Below, piece by piece: positions 35,405 through 44,268 of a stretch of 64,000 nucleotides of DNA. The notes beneath the pieces are model-generated. The model was not told the origin of the DNA. It saw only the letters and a list, made by a program, of their open reading frames with translations, and did not search any database. Numbering within the stretch: the first letter of the stretch is position 1; every line of letters starts with the position of its first letter. The position numbers and the translations under genes are program-made. The stretch is from Mesorhizobium tianshanense (lineage in GTDB: Bacteria > Pseudomonadota > Alphaproteobacteria > Rhizobiales > Rhizobiaceae), in NCBI RefSeq assembly GCF_007830515.1, contig NZ_VLKT01000030.1, forward strand, positions 32,595-96,594, given 5' to 3'.

Positions 35405-37475
35405 TCCTGTTTTCTCCCAGCACCAGCAGCGCGTCGGCGATCCAGGCGCCATTGCCCTCGGTGCAGACGATCAGCGGATTGATGTCGAGTTCCTCGATCT
35501 CGCCGGCATTTTGCTGCACGAAGGCGGCAATGCCCGATATCGCATCGATGGCAGCCGTGACATCGGCCTTGGGCCGGCCGCGATAGCCTTCGAGCAGCGG
35601 GAACAGTTTGAGCCCGCGCAACGCCGCCTCGATGTCGTCGCGGCTTGCCGGCAGCATCAGTGTGATACTGTCGCGCAGAAGCTCTACCAGCACGCCGCCG
35701 GTGCCCAGCGTCATCACCGCGCCGAACATCGGATCACGGGTGAAGCCGACGATGAGTTCGGCGACGCCGTCGCGCACCATGCGCTCGACATAGAGGCCGG
35801 TGCCGAGGGGGGCGAGATCATGGGCGGCGGTGCTGACGGATTCGGCATCCCTGAGGTTGAGCCGCACCGCGCCGAGCTCGGATTTGTGGGTGACGCCCAG
35901 GGCCTTCAGCGCCACCGGGAAGCCGAGCGCCATCGAGGAGATCACCGCCTCGACCGCGTTGCCGGCGCGCTCACCCCTGGGCACGGGAAGTCCGGCCTGG
36001 ATCAGCCGCGCTTTCGCCTCGGCCTCGTCGGGGGTGACATGGTCGCCGGCCGGCGCCCCGGACGCCGAGGTGTCGATCGGCTGCGCCTGCGGCTCGCGCC
36101 AGGCCCAGCCGATGAAGGCTGCCGCCTGGGCTGCGTCCATGGCCTCGGAAATGCCGAACAACGGCACCATGCCCCGCGCCATCAGCCCGGCGGTATATTC
36201 CTCGGGCAGGTTCTCCGGCAGCGACGACACGATCGCGCCCTGCGCCTTGTTGGTCTTCAGTGCCGATTCGAAGGCGCGCAGCGTCGTCCACCAGTCGGTG
36301 TCGGAGCAGCGGTCGGGCCGCGGGAAATCGAGCACCAGCATGTTGAGGTCGAAGCCGCCCGACACCATGGCGGTGAAGGTGGCGGTCATCGCCGGCTCGT
36401 TATTCCAGATGAAGGTGTGGTAGTCGAGCGGGTTGGCCACCGCAACCAGCGGCCCGAGCGTCGATTTGACGTGGGCGCGGTGCTTGTCGGTCAGCGCCGG
36501 GAAGTTCACCCAGCGGCCCTCGGCGCTGTCGGCCATGACAGACGCTTCGCCGCCCGAACAGCTCATCGACGACAGCCGGTAGCCGGGCAACGGCCCGGTG
36601 ACGTGCAGCAGCTTCAGCGCCTCGATGAAGGCGGGAATCGAATCGACGCGGGCTATGCCGAGCCGCTTCAGGAAGGCGCCCGAGGCGGCGTCGGAGCCGG
36701 CCAGCGATGCGGTGTGCGACACGGTCGCCTGCCGCGCCTGCTCGGAACGGCCGACCTTCATGGCGATGATCGGCTTCTTGAGTTCTCGCGCCCGCGCCGC
36801 CAGCCTTTCGAAGCCGGCTACCGAATCAAAGGCCTCGATATGCAGGCCGAGCGCGGTGACGCGGTCGTCCTCGATCAGGCCGAGAGCCATTTCGGAGAGG
36901 CCGGTCTGCGCCTGGTTGCCGGCGGTCATCAGAAAGGCGATCGGCAGGCCGCGCTTCTGCATCGTCATGTTGATGGCGATGTTGGACGACTGGGTGATGA
37001 TGGCGACGCCGCGGCCGCCCCCCGCCAGCCTGATGCCGCCATGCTGGTCGGGCCACAAAAGCGCGCCGTCGGCATAGTTGATCAGGCCGTAGCAGTTCGG
37101 CCCGATGATCGGCATCCGGCCGGCAGCAGCGACCAGCTCGGCCTGCAGCCGCTCGCCATGCTCGTCATAGGCCTCGGTTTCGAGGTAGCCGGCGGCAAAG
37201 CAGACGGCGCCGCCGGCGCCGCGTTCGGCCAGCGCCTTGACCACCTCGATGGTCAGATGCCGGTTGACGCCGACAAAGGCGGCGTCGGGGGCGCCGGGCA
37301 GGTCGGCCACCGAACGATAGGCCTTGCGGCCGGCGACGTCCTCCTTGCTCGGATGCACCGGCCAGATCTCGCCGGCAAAGCCCATCTTGATCGACTGCGC
37401 GACAACGGCGGCGGCCTGCGCGCCACCGAATACGGCGATCGTTCGCGGCCGCAAAAGGCGCTCAAGTTTATGCAT
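35397..37475 (-). CDS. NDP-forming acyl-CoA synthetase (acetate-CoA ligase family)
   Basis: The 692-residue protein has an N-terminal CoA-binding Rossmann domain (PRTIAVFGGAQAAAVV), the succinyl-CoA-synthetase-like domain with the phosphohistidine loop VSHTASLAGSDAASGAF, and a C-terminal ATP-grasp domain. Such enzymes join an acid to CoA with ATP, or run backwards to make ATP from an acyl-CoA. In this operon the likely acids are gamma-butyrobetaine, carnitine, or glycine betaine as product. It lies between the acyl-CoA dehydrogenase and caiD. Confidence 0.88.
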   Translation of the reverse strand: MHKLERLLRPRTIAVFGGAQAAAVVAQSIKMGFAGEIWPVHPSKEDVAGRKAYRSVADLPGAPDAAFVGVNRHLTIEVVKALAERGAGGAVCFAAGYLETEAYDEHGERLQAELVAAAGRMPIIGPNCYGLINYADGALLWPDQHGGIRLAGGGRGVAIITQSSNIAINMTMQKRGLPIAFLMTAGNQAQTGLSEMALGLIEDDRVTALGLHIEAFDSVAGFERLAARARELKKPIIAMKVGRSEQARQATVSHTASLAGSDAASGAFLKRLGIARVDSIPAFIEALKLLHVTGPLPGYRLSSMSCSGGEASVMADSAEGRWVNFPALTDKHRAHVKSTLGPLVAVANPLDYHTFIWNNEPAMTATFTAMVSGGFDLNMLVLDFPRPDRCSDTDWWTTLRAFESALKTNKAQGAIVSSLPENLPEEYTAGLMARGMVPLFGISEAMDAAQAAAFIGWAWREPQAQPIDTSASGAPAGDHVTPDEAEAKARLIQAGLPVPRGERAGNAVEAVISSMALGFPVALKALGVTHKSELGAVRLNLRDAESVSTAAHDLAPLGTGLYVERMVRDGVAELIVGFTRDPMFGAVMTLGTGGVLVELLRDSITLMLPASRDDIEAALRGLKLFPLLEGYRGRPKADVTAAIDAISGIAAFVQQNAGEIEELDINPLIVCTEGNGAWIADALLVLGENRNV

Positions 37476-37478
37476 CGA

Positions 37479-38642
37479 TCAGCCCCCAACCGCTCGCAGC
37501 AATGCCCGCGAGATGATGTGGCGCTGAATCTCGGACGTGCCTTCCCAGATGCGCTCGACGCGGGCGTCGCGCCAGATGCGCTCCAGCGGCAGGTCGTCCA
37601 TCAGCCCCATGCCGCCATGGATCTGGATCGCCTCGTCGGCGACGAAGGCGAGCATTTCGGTGGCCTTCAGCTTGGCCATGGCCATGTCCTGATCGGTGAC
37701 GGTGCCCTGATCGTACTTCCAGCCGGCTTCGAACACCATCAACTCGGCCGCCTTCAGTTCGGTCGCCATGTCGGCGAGCTTGAAGGACACGCCTTGGAAC
37801 TTGCCGATCTGCTGGCCGAATTGCCGGCGCTGCGCGGCGTATTCGACCGCGTGGCCAAGCGCCCGCTCGGCGCGGCCGAGGCAGGTCGCGCCGACCTGCA
37901 GGCGGGTCGCGCCAAGCCATGAATTGGCGACGTCGAAGCCCTTGTGGACCTCGCCCAGAACCTGGCTTGCCGGCAGGCGGCAATCGTCGAATTCGAGGAT
38001 GGCGTTGGTGTAGCCGCGATGCGAGACGTTGCGATAGCCGTCGCGCACCGCAAATCCCTTGGTGCCCTTGTCGACGAAGAAAGCGGTGATCTTCTTGCGT
38101 TTTCCACGCGAGGTTTCTTCCTCACCCGAGGCCATGAAGACGATGGCGAAGTCGGCGAGATCGGCGTGGGAGATAAAGTGCTTGGTGCCGTTCAGCACCC
38201 AGTCGTCGCCATCCTGGACCGCAGTCGCCTTCATGCCGCGCAGGTCGGAGCCGGCGCCGGGCTCGGTCATCGCCAGGCAGTCCCATTTCTCTCCGCGAAT
38301 GCAAGGAAACAGATACTTTTCCCGCTGCTCCGGCGTGCCGGCCAAAAGAATGTTGGAGGGACGCGCCACGCACGTCCAGTGCAGCGCATAATTGGCGCGG
38401 CCAAGCTCCTTCTCATAGAGCAGCCAGGTCACCGTATCGAGCCCGGCGCCGCCGACTTCCGCCGGCATGTTGGCGGCGTAGAGGCCGGCTTGGATCGCCT
38501 TGGCCTGGAGCTCCTCGATCAGTTCGCGGCGCAGCACGCCGGTGCGCTCGACCTCGCGCTCATGCGGGTAAAGCTCGTTCTCGACGAAGGCGCGCGTCGT
38601 CTCGACGATGAGTTTCTGTTCCTCCGAAAGACCAAAATCCAT
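37479..38642 (-). CDS. Acyl-CoA dehydrogenase (gamma-butyrobetainyl-CoA type)
   Basis: The 387-residue FAD enzyme has AMTEPGAGSDLRGMK and VQDGDDWVLNGTKHFISHAD, and the catalytic Glu region WEGTSEIQRHII. Acyl-CoA dehydrogenases oxidise an acyl-CoA to the enoyl-CoA and pass electrons to ETF. The carnitine genes beside it suggest gamma-butyrobetainyl-CoA to crotonobetainyl-CoA, the step before CaiD. This is inferred from context, since the substrate pocket is not diagnostic here. Confidence 0.88.
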   Translation of the reverse strand: MDFGLSEEQKLIVETTRAFVENELYPHEREVERTGVLRRELIEELQAKAIQAGLYAANMPAEVGGAGLDTVTWLLYEKELGRANYALHWTCVARPSNILLAGTPEQREKYLFPCIRGEKWDCLAMTEPGAGSDLRGMKATAVQDGDDWVLNGTKHFISHADLADFAIVFMASGEEETSRGKRKKITAFFVDKGTKGFAVRDGYRNVSHRGYTNAILEFDDCRLPASQVLGEVHKGFDVANSWLGATRLQVGATCLGRAERALGHAVEYAAQRRQFGQQIGKFQGVSFKLADMATELKAAELMVFEAGWKYDQGTVTDQDMAMAKLKATEMLAFVADEAIQIHGGMGLMDDLPLERIWRDARVERIWEGTSEIQRHIISRALLRAVGG

Positions 38643-38646
38643 AGTC

Positions 38647-39741
38647 TCAGCCTTTCTTCTTTTTCTTCGGCTTCTCAGCCTTTTTCACCGGCTTGGTCGC
38701 CTTGGCTTTTTCGGCCGCCTTGGAGGCGGTGGGCTTCTTCGCCGCAAGCTTGGCGAGCTGCTTGGTATAGTCCTTGTGCAAGGCGCCGGCGCCCCAGCCC
38801 TTGCCCTTGTTCTGCTTTGACAGCGCATCCATGATAGCGACCAGATTGTCGTCGCGGATCTTTTCGAGCTCGCGGATCGACAGCCCATGCGCCTGGTCGT
38901 CCGACTGGGTGGCGATAAGGTCCACCAGCTCGTCGTTAAACTCCGGCACGTCCATCAGCTTGGTCCATGGCCATTTCAGGCACGGCCCGAACTGCGCCAT
39001 GAAATGGCGCATGCCGGCCTCGCCGCCGGCGACGCGATAGACCTGGAACATGCCCATCTGCGCCCAGCGCAGGCCGAAGCCATAGCGCATGATGTCGTCG
39101 AGTTCCTCGACCGTGCAGATGCCGTCCTTGATCAGCCACAGCGCCTCGCGCCATGCCGCCTCCAGCAGACGGTCGCCGACGAACGCCTCGATCTCCTTGC
39201 GGATCACCACCGGCTTCATGCCGATCGAGGCGTACATCTCCTTGGCGACCTCGATCGCCTCGGGAAAGGTCTGGTCGCCGCCGACGATCTCGACCAGCGG
39301 CAGGAGGTAGACCGGATTGAACGGGTGGCCGACGACCAGACGCTCGGGATGCTTCTTCATCGCCACCTGCATGTCGGTCGGCTTGATGCCGGAGGTCGAG
39401 GAGCCGACAATGGTGTTGGCCGGCGCATAAAGATCAATCTCGGCCAGCACGCGATGTTTCAGGTCGAGTCTTTCAGGCACACTCTCCTGGATGAAATCGG
39501 CGTCGGCGACGGCATCGGCGATGGTCTTGGCGAAGGTCAGTTTGCCCTCTTTCGGCAGGCCGCCAGGCAGCATCTGCTTATAGGCGCGGCGCGCGCCCTT
39601 CATCACTTCGCCGACCTTGCGCGAAGCTTCGGGATCGGGATCGAAGATCGACACGTCGATGCCGTTGAGGAGCAGCCGCGCCACCCAGCCTGCGCCGATG
39701 ACGCCGCCGCCGATGGCGGCCGCCTTGGTGATGATGCTCAT
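38647..39741 (-). CDS. lcdH: L-carnitine 3-dehydrogenase with Lys-rich tail
   Basis: The 364-residue protein has a Rossmann start (AAIGGGVIGAGWVARLL) and the 3-hydroxyacyl-CoA dehydrogenase-like fold with SSTSGIKPTDMQ and HPFNPVYLLPLVEIVGG, matching carnitine 3-dehydrogenase, which oxidises L-carnitine to 3-dehydrocarnitine with NAD. The last ~30 residues are a Lys/Ala/Pro tail ending KKKKKG, beyond the usual ~320-residue enzyme. The ATG overlaps the HD gene stop (ATGA). Confidence 0.88.
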   Translation of the reverse strand: MSIITKAAAIGGGVIGAGWVARLLLNGIDVSIFDPDPEASRKVGEVMKGARRAYKQMLPGGLPKEGKLTFAKTIADAVADADFIQESVPERLDLKHRVLAEIDLYAPANTIVGSSTSGIKPTDMQVAMKKHPERLVVGHPFNPVYLLPLVEIVGGDQTFPEAIEVAKEMYASIGMKPVVIRKEIEAFVGDRLLEAAWREALWLIKDGICTVEELDDIMRYGFGLRWAQMGMFQVYRVAGGEAGMRHFMAQFGPCLKWPWTKLMDVPEFNDELVDLIATQSDDQAHGLSIRELEKIRDDNLVAIMDALSKQNKGKGWGAGALHKDYTKQLAKLAAKKPTASKAAEKAKATKPVKKAEKPKKKKKG

Positions 39742-40367
39742 GCGGAGGCTCCGGTTCTTGTCCTGGCTGTTGCGGGGTCGATGAGAGGCACGCGCTCGCC
39801 GGCGAGGATCACTGACGGGTCGTAGGCCTTGCGAGCGAACACTTCGAGCACGAATGGCCTGAAGAAATCGATCGGCAGCGTCTCGTAGTCCGGGTCGAAG
39901 CTCGACTGGTCCCAGCGCTCGCAAAATTGGTCGCAATCGTCGAAATAGGCGTGCCCGGCGAAGCGCTCGCGGGCATGGGGATTGCCGCCGAGGTGGTGGG
40001 CATAATAGAGGCGCTGAAAGTCGCCGTGCTTCTCCACCACCCAGGTGCATTGCTCGCGCACGAAGGGTTTCAGGATGGCGGCCGCATATTCGTCGTGATT
40101 GTAGGGCGCGTGGATGTCGCCGATGTCGTGCAGCAGCGCGCAGGCGATCCAGTCGGTGTCGGCGCCATCGCGCCAGGCACGCGTCGCCGCCTGCAGCGAA
40201 TGGCCGAGCCGCGTGATCTTGTATCCGGACAGGCCCTCGTCGAGCTGCACCAGCGCGTCGAGCAGCCGCTCGCCGGTCCTGGCCGCATAGTCGATCTCGT
40301 GCTCGGTCAGGAAGGCATAGTCCTCGCGGTCGCCATCCTTCATGGCGGTGAATTTCACGGTCTTCAT
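39738..40367 (-). CDS. HD-domain protein, PhnZ/TmpB-like (candidate di-iron oxygenase)
   Basis: The 209-residue HD protein shows YKITRLGHSLQAATRA (His56), ALLHDIGD (His80-Asp81), His91, His114 and CERWDQSSFD (Asp153). The ITRxxHxLQAA signature and the His56-His80 spacing of 24 resemble PhnZ and TmpB, mixed-valent di-iron oxygenases that cleave phosphonates; TmpB acts on a trimethylammonium phosphonate. It sits between lcdH and the dehydrocarnitine-cleavage gene with ATGA coupling, so its substrate should belong to this pathway. A simple phosphohydrolase role cannot be ruled out. Confidence 0.8.
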   Translation of the reverse strand: MKTVKFTAMKDGDREDYAFLTEHEIDYAARTGERLLDALVQLDEGLSGYKITRLGHSLQAATRAWRDGADTDWIACALLHDIGDIHAPYNHDEYAAAILKPFVREQCTWVVEKHGDFQRLYYAHHLGGNPHARERFAGHAYFDDCDQFCERWDQSSFDPDYETLPIDFFRPFVLEVFARKAYDPSVILAGERVPLIDPATARTRTGASA

Positions 40368-40395
40368 CGGCGGCTCCTCCCTACCGAGTCCGTCT

Positions 40396-41307
40396 TCAGA
40401 GCGGGGCGCGCTTCGTCAAATTGAGCTTCTTGCGCACCTCGTCCGGGCCGATCACTCTTGCGCCCATGTTCGACACGATGCTGACCGCCCGCTCGACCAG
40501 CTGCGCGTTGGTGGCGAGCACGCCCTTGTCGAGCCATAGATTGTCCTCGAGCCCGACGCGGACATTGCCGCCGGCCAGCACCGCGGCGGCAGCATAGGCC
40601 ATCTGGTTGCGGCCGATGGAAAAGGCCGACCAGGTCCAGCTCGACGGCACGTTGTTGACCATGGCCATGAAGGTGTTGAGATCGTCGGGCGCGCCCCACG
40701 GCACGCCCATGCACAATTGCACGAGAGCATCGGGCTTCAGCACTTCTTCCTCGACAAGCTGCTTGGCGAACCACAGATGCCCGGTGTCGAACGCCTCGAT
40801 CTCCGGCTTGACGCCGAGCGCGGTCATCATGCCGCCCATGGCGCGTAGCATGCCGGGCGTGTTGGTCATGACATAATCGGCTTCGGCGAAGTTCATGGTG
40901 CCGCAGTCGAGCGTGCAGATCTCCGGCAGGCATTGGCGCACATGCTCCACGCGGTTGTTCGCGCCACCCATGTCGGTGCCTTTTTCGTTCAGCGGCAGCG
41001 GGTTTTCCGGCGAACCGAACACCATGTCGCCGCCCATGCCGGCGGTCAGGTTCAGCACCACGTCGACATCCGCCGCGCGGATGCGCTCGGTTACCTCGCG
41101 ATAGAGGTTCACATCGCGCCTGGGCTTGCCGGTTTCGGGATCGCGAACATGGCAGTGGACGATCGCAGCACCCGCCTTGGCCGCATCGATGGCTGAATCG
41201 GCGATCTGCTTGGGCGAGCGCGGCACATGCGGGCTGCGGTCCTGCGAGCTGCCGGACCCGGTCACGGCACAGGTAATGAATACCTCACGGTTCATCGCAA
41301 GCGGCAT
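40396..41307 (-). CDS. Dehydrocarnitine cleavage enzyme (BKACE / DUF849)
   Basis: The 303-residue TIM-barrel protein has the zinc motif VHCHVRDPETGKP and NLTAGMGGDMVF of beta-keto-acid cleavage enzymes. Acting on 3-dehydrocarnitine with acetyl-CoA it should give betainyl-CoA and acetoacetate. I chose the ATG at 41307, which follows a GGGAGAAAAG ribosome site. First gene of the operon, divergent from cdhR across 126 bases, where the shared control region must lie. Confidence 0.9.
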   Translation of the reverse strand: MPLAMNREVFITCAVTGSGSSQDRSPHVPRSPKQIADSAIDAAKAGAAIVHCHVRDPETGKPRRDVNLYREVTERIRAADVDVVLNLTAGMGGDMVFGSPENPLPLNEKGTDMGGANNRVEHVRQCLPEICTLDCGTMNFAEADYVMTNTPGMLRAMGGMMTALGVKPEIEAFDTGHLWFAKQLVEEEVLKPDALVQLCMGVPWGAPDDLNTFMAMVNNVPSSWTWSAFSIGRNQMAYAAAAVLAGGNVRVGLEDNLWLDKGVLATNAQLVERAVSIVSNMGARVIGPDEVRKKLNLTKRAPL

Positions 41308-41433
41308 GGACTTTTCTCCCAATCAGCACGGACGGTTCCGATCAAACATGGCCCAATCAAACATGGACCCGATCGAACAGACGGCAAGAATGCCTGACTT
41401 GTCGGAAACTGTTTTGCGTTTTACGAAGCTCCT

Positions 41434-42414
41434 ATGACAAAAAGCGAAAAACCTTCGATCTTTCGCACCGAGCGCTCGCCGCTCAAGGTGACGCTGCTGG
41501 TGTTTTCCGGCTCATCGATCATGTGCGTGGCCTCGGCACTCGATCCGCTGCGCGCAGCCAACCGCATTGCCGGCGAGACGCTGTTCGATTTCAGGCTGGT
41601 TTCGGTGACCGGCGAAGCTCCGGTCACCACATGCGGACTGCCGGTCGCGGTCAGCGGCCGCTTCGATGCGGCTGAATCCACCGATATGCTTGTCGTTGTC
41701 GCCGGTTTCGGCACGCAGAATTATGCAACCGCTGCCCTGCTTGCTGGGCTGCGCCGGGCGGCCCGCGCCGCGCGCGCCTGCGGCGGCGTCGAAGCCGGTA
41801 CGTGGCTGGTTGCCCGCGCGGGCTTGCTGGAAGGGCGCAGCGCCACGACGCACTGGGAGGATATGGAGGATTTCTCGTCGGCCTTTCCCGGCGTCGATGT
41901 GCGCCCCGACCGCTATGTCATCGACGGGCCGGTCTTCACCTCGGGCGGCGCTTCGCCGACCTTCGACCTGATGCTGCATCTGATCCGCACGCGGCTCGGC
42001 ATGGCGGTGGCGCTCGATGTGGCGAGCGTCTTCATCTACGACCAGGCGCGCGCCGCCACCGACGCGCAGCCGCTGGTCTCGCTCGGCCGCCTCGACGGCT
42101 ATGATCCGCGGCTGGCACAGGCGATCCGGCTGATGGAAACGCATGTCGACCAGCCGCTGACCATCGCCGCGGTGGCCAAGCGCGCCGGGGTGACGGCGCG
42201 GACCCTGGAAAGCATCTTTCGCAAGTCGATCGGCGAGACGCCGGGCGCCTATTACCTCCGGCTGCGGCTGGGCGCCGCGCGCCGGCTGGTGGTCGACACG
42301 CGTGTGGCCATGGCCGATATTGCCGGGCGGACGGGATTTTCGTCTGCCGCGGCATTTTCCAGAGCGTTTTCAAGAGCTTTCGGCGAAGCGCCGGTCAGGT
42401 TACGACGGGCGTAG
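41434..42414 (+). CDS. cdhR: GlxA/AraC-family transcriptional activator, CdhR-like
   Basis: The 326-residue regulator has an N-terminal DJ-1/PfpI-like domain (residues ~15-190) and a C-terminal AraC DNA-binding domain, including KRAGVTARTLESIFRKSIGETPGAYYLRLRLGAARRL and FSSAAAFSRAFSRAFG. This is the GATR family that includes CdhR, the carnitine-responsive activator in Pseudomonas. Its position opposite the carnitine operon supports the same role. Confidence 0.88.
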   Translation: MTKSEKPSIFRTERSPLKVTLLVFSGSSIMCVASALDPLRAANRIAGETLFDFRLVSVTGEAPVTTCGLPVAVSGRFDAAESTDMLVVVAGFGTQNYATAALLAGLRRAARAARACGGVEAGTWLVARAGLLEGRSATTHWEDMEDFSSAFPGVDVRPDRYVIDGPVFTSGGASPTFDLMLHLIRTRLGMAVALDVASVFIYDQARAATDAQPLVSLGRLDGYDPRLAQAIRLMETHVDQPLTIAAVAKRAGVTARTLESIFRKSIGETPGAYYLRLRLGAARRLVVDTRVAMADIAGRTGFSSAAAFSRAFSRAFGEAPVRLRRA

Positions 42415-42419
42415 TGGGA

Positions 42420-42629
42420 TCAGGCTGCGTTCTGGCGATCGCCGGCGCCGTCGATCTGCGAGCGCATCTGCCTCGCAAGATGGGTCTCGAAGCGGCTAGC
42501 CACCGCGCGGTCCCATTCGTTCGTGCTGCGCGCGCCGTCCTTCGGATGCGGCAACGCCATCAACCGGTCGATGATCGACCCGGCCTCGCCAGATGAGAGC
42601 AGGGCGTCGATTTCGCGTTCGTGCTGCAT
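42420..42629 (-). CDS. Small hypothetical protein
   Basis: The 69-residue protein MQHEREIDALLSSGEAGSII... is helical and charged, with no signal peptide or membrane segment. The ATG at 42629 is preceded by GGAGGC. It is convergent with cdhR, with stops 5 bases apart. Not recognised; it may be a short regulatory or accessory protein. Confidence 0.6.
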   Translation of the reverse strand: MQHEREIDALLSSGEAGSIIDRLMALPHPKDGARSTNEWDRAVASRFETHLARQMRSQIDGAGDRQNAA

Positions 42630-42779
42630 ATCGTTTCGCCTCCTTCTTTCTGTTTCCGCCACGAACCACACTATACGAGATTCGTGACGGCTGTTTGAAG
42701 GCAAGAGCGAGGCGATTGAGGGGCGGTGCAAGGCAAAACCTTGTCGTCGGTTCCGCCCTCGCGCGCAAAGCCATTTCAG

Positions 42780-42806
42780 GGCGGCGGGAGTGGTTATCCC
42801 GCCGCC
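42780..42806 (-). terminator. Strong hairpin downstream of xylA
   Basis: A perfect 10-bp stem, GGCGGCGGGA with TCCCGCCGCC, around a 7-base loop lies 24 bases beyond the xylA stop. It lacks a T-run, so it may end the transcript with Rho or protect the 3' end. Confidence 0.6.
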
Positions 42807-42830
42807 ATGGTACGAAGCGGCTTTCCGCCC

Positions 42831-44156
42831 TCACACATACCGATTGACGATGTTCTCGAGCAGTTCCTGGCGGCCGGATCTCGGCTGCGGCTCGATCTTC
42901 TTCTTGACGACGCGCTCGGTGATCTCCTCCAGCGTGCGCTTGCCCGCGAGCATCGCCTTGGCCTCGGTCGTGGTCCAGCCGGCATAGCGCTCGGCGAGTG
43001 GTCCCGACAGCGCCTTGTCTTCGACCATCCTGGCGGCGGCCTTGAGGCCGCGCGCGCAGCAATCCATGCCGCCGATATGGGCAATCAAAAGGTCCTGCGG
43101 ATCGAGCGACTGGCGCCTCAGCTTGGCGTCGAAATTGGTGCCGCCAGTCTTGAAGCCGCCGGCCTGCAGGACCTGGTAGTAGGCCAGCGCCATCTCCGGC
43201 ACATTGTTGGGGAACTGGTCGGTGTCCCAGCCCGACTGGTAGTCGTTGCGGTTCATGTCGATCGAACCGAAGATGCCGAGCGCATTGGCCAGCGCCAGTT
43301 CGTGTTCGAAGGAATGGCCGGCCAGGATCGCATGGCCCTGCTCGATGTTGAGCTTGACTTCCTTTTCCAGCCCGAAGCGTTTCAAGAAACCGTAGACTGT
43401 GGCGACGTCATAGTCGTACTGGTGCTTGGTCGGCTCCTGCGGCTTCGGTTCGATCAGGATGGTGCCCTTGAAGCCGATGCGGTGCTTGTAGTCGACGACC
43501 AGATTGAGGAAGCGGCCTGCCTGCTCCTGCTCGCGGGCCAGATCGGTGTTGAGCAGCGTCTCATAGCCCTCGCGGCCGCCCCACAGCACATAATTCTCGC
43601 CCTTCAGCCGGTTGGTCACGTCGATGCAGTGCTTCACCGTCGCTGCCGCGTAGGCAAAGACATCCGGATCGGGATTGGTGGCCGCACCCGACATGAAGCG
43701 GCGATGCGAGAACAGGTTCGCCGTGCCCCAAAGCAGCTTGACGCCGGTCTGCTTCATCTTGGTCGCGAAGTAATCGGCGATCTCGTCGAGCCGCGCAGCG
43801 CTTTCGGAAAAGTCCCTGCCTTCCGGCCGCACATCGGCATCGTGAAAGCAAAAATAGGGAGCGCCGAGTAGCGCAAACATGTCGAAGGCGACATCGGCCT
43901 TGAGCTTGGCCAGTTCCATCGTGTCGGTGCCGCCTGCCTTGGCAAACCATGGCCGCTCAAAGGTCTGGCCGCCGAACGGATCGCCGCCCGGCCAGGCGAA
44001 GGAATGCCAGTAGGCGACCGCAAAGCGCAGATGGTCTTCCAGCCGCTTGCCGGCGACAATTTCATCGGGATTGTAGAACCGGTAGGCCAGCGGATTGGTC
44101 GAATCCGGCCCCTCATATTTGATCTCTTGGATATCGCCGAAAAAGCCGCTGGTCAT
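42831..44156 (-). CDS. xylA: Xylose isomerase
   Basis: The 441-residue protein has YFCFHDADVRPEG with the catalytic His, KLLWGTANLFSHRRFM, LIEPKPQEPTKHQYDYD and NIEQGHAILAGHSFEHE, the metal-ligand blocks of class II xylose isomerase. It converts D-xylose to D-xylulose for XylB. xylB lies 513 bases upstream in the same direction with its own ribosome site, separated by a convergent SnoaL gene, so the two are probably not one operon. Confidence 0.97.
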   Translation of the reverse strand: MTSGFFGDIQEIKYEGPDSTNPLAYRFYNPDEIVAGKRLEDHLRFAVAYWHSFAWPGGDPFGGQTFERPWFAKAGGTDTMELAKLKADVAFDMFALLGAPYFCFHDADVRPEGRDFSESAARLDEIADYFATKMKQTGVKLLWGTANLFSHRRFMSGAATNPDPDVFAYAAATVKHCIDVTNRLKGENYVLWGGREGYETLLNTDLAREQEQAGRFLNLVVDYKHRIGFKGTILIEPKPQEPTKHQYDYDVATVYGFLKRFGLEKEVKLNIEQGHAILAGHSFEHELALANALGIFGSIDMNRNDYQSGWDTDQFPNNVPEMALAYYQVLQAGGFKTGGTNFDAKLRRQSLDPQDLLIAHIGGMDCCARGLKAAARMVEDKALSGPLAERYAGWTTTEAKAMLAGKRTLEEITERVVKKKIEPQPRSGRQELLENIVNRYV

Positions 44157-44268
44157 GATTGTCTGTCCTCTCGCATGGTTCTGTCCCGATTACCTCAGGC
44201 GTAATTGGTTTCGCGCCGGCGCTGGATGAAAACGGTCATGTCAAAGCCCCAAACAAAGGAGACAGACC

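Noticed and set aside
35232..37922. A plus-strand 896-codon frame across the carnitine ligase region
   Set aside because: The minus strand carries clear CaiD and acyl-CoA synthetase motifs; the plus frame is Arg/Gly/His-rich and featureless.
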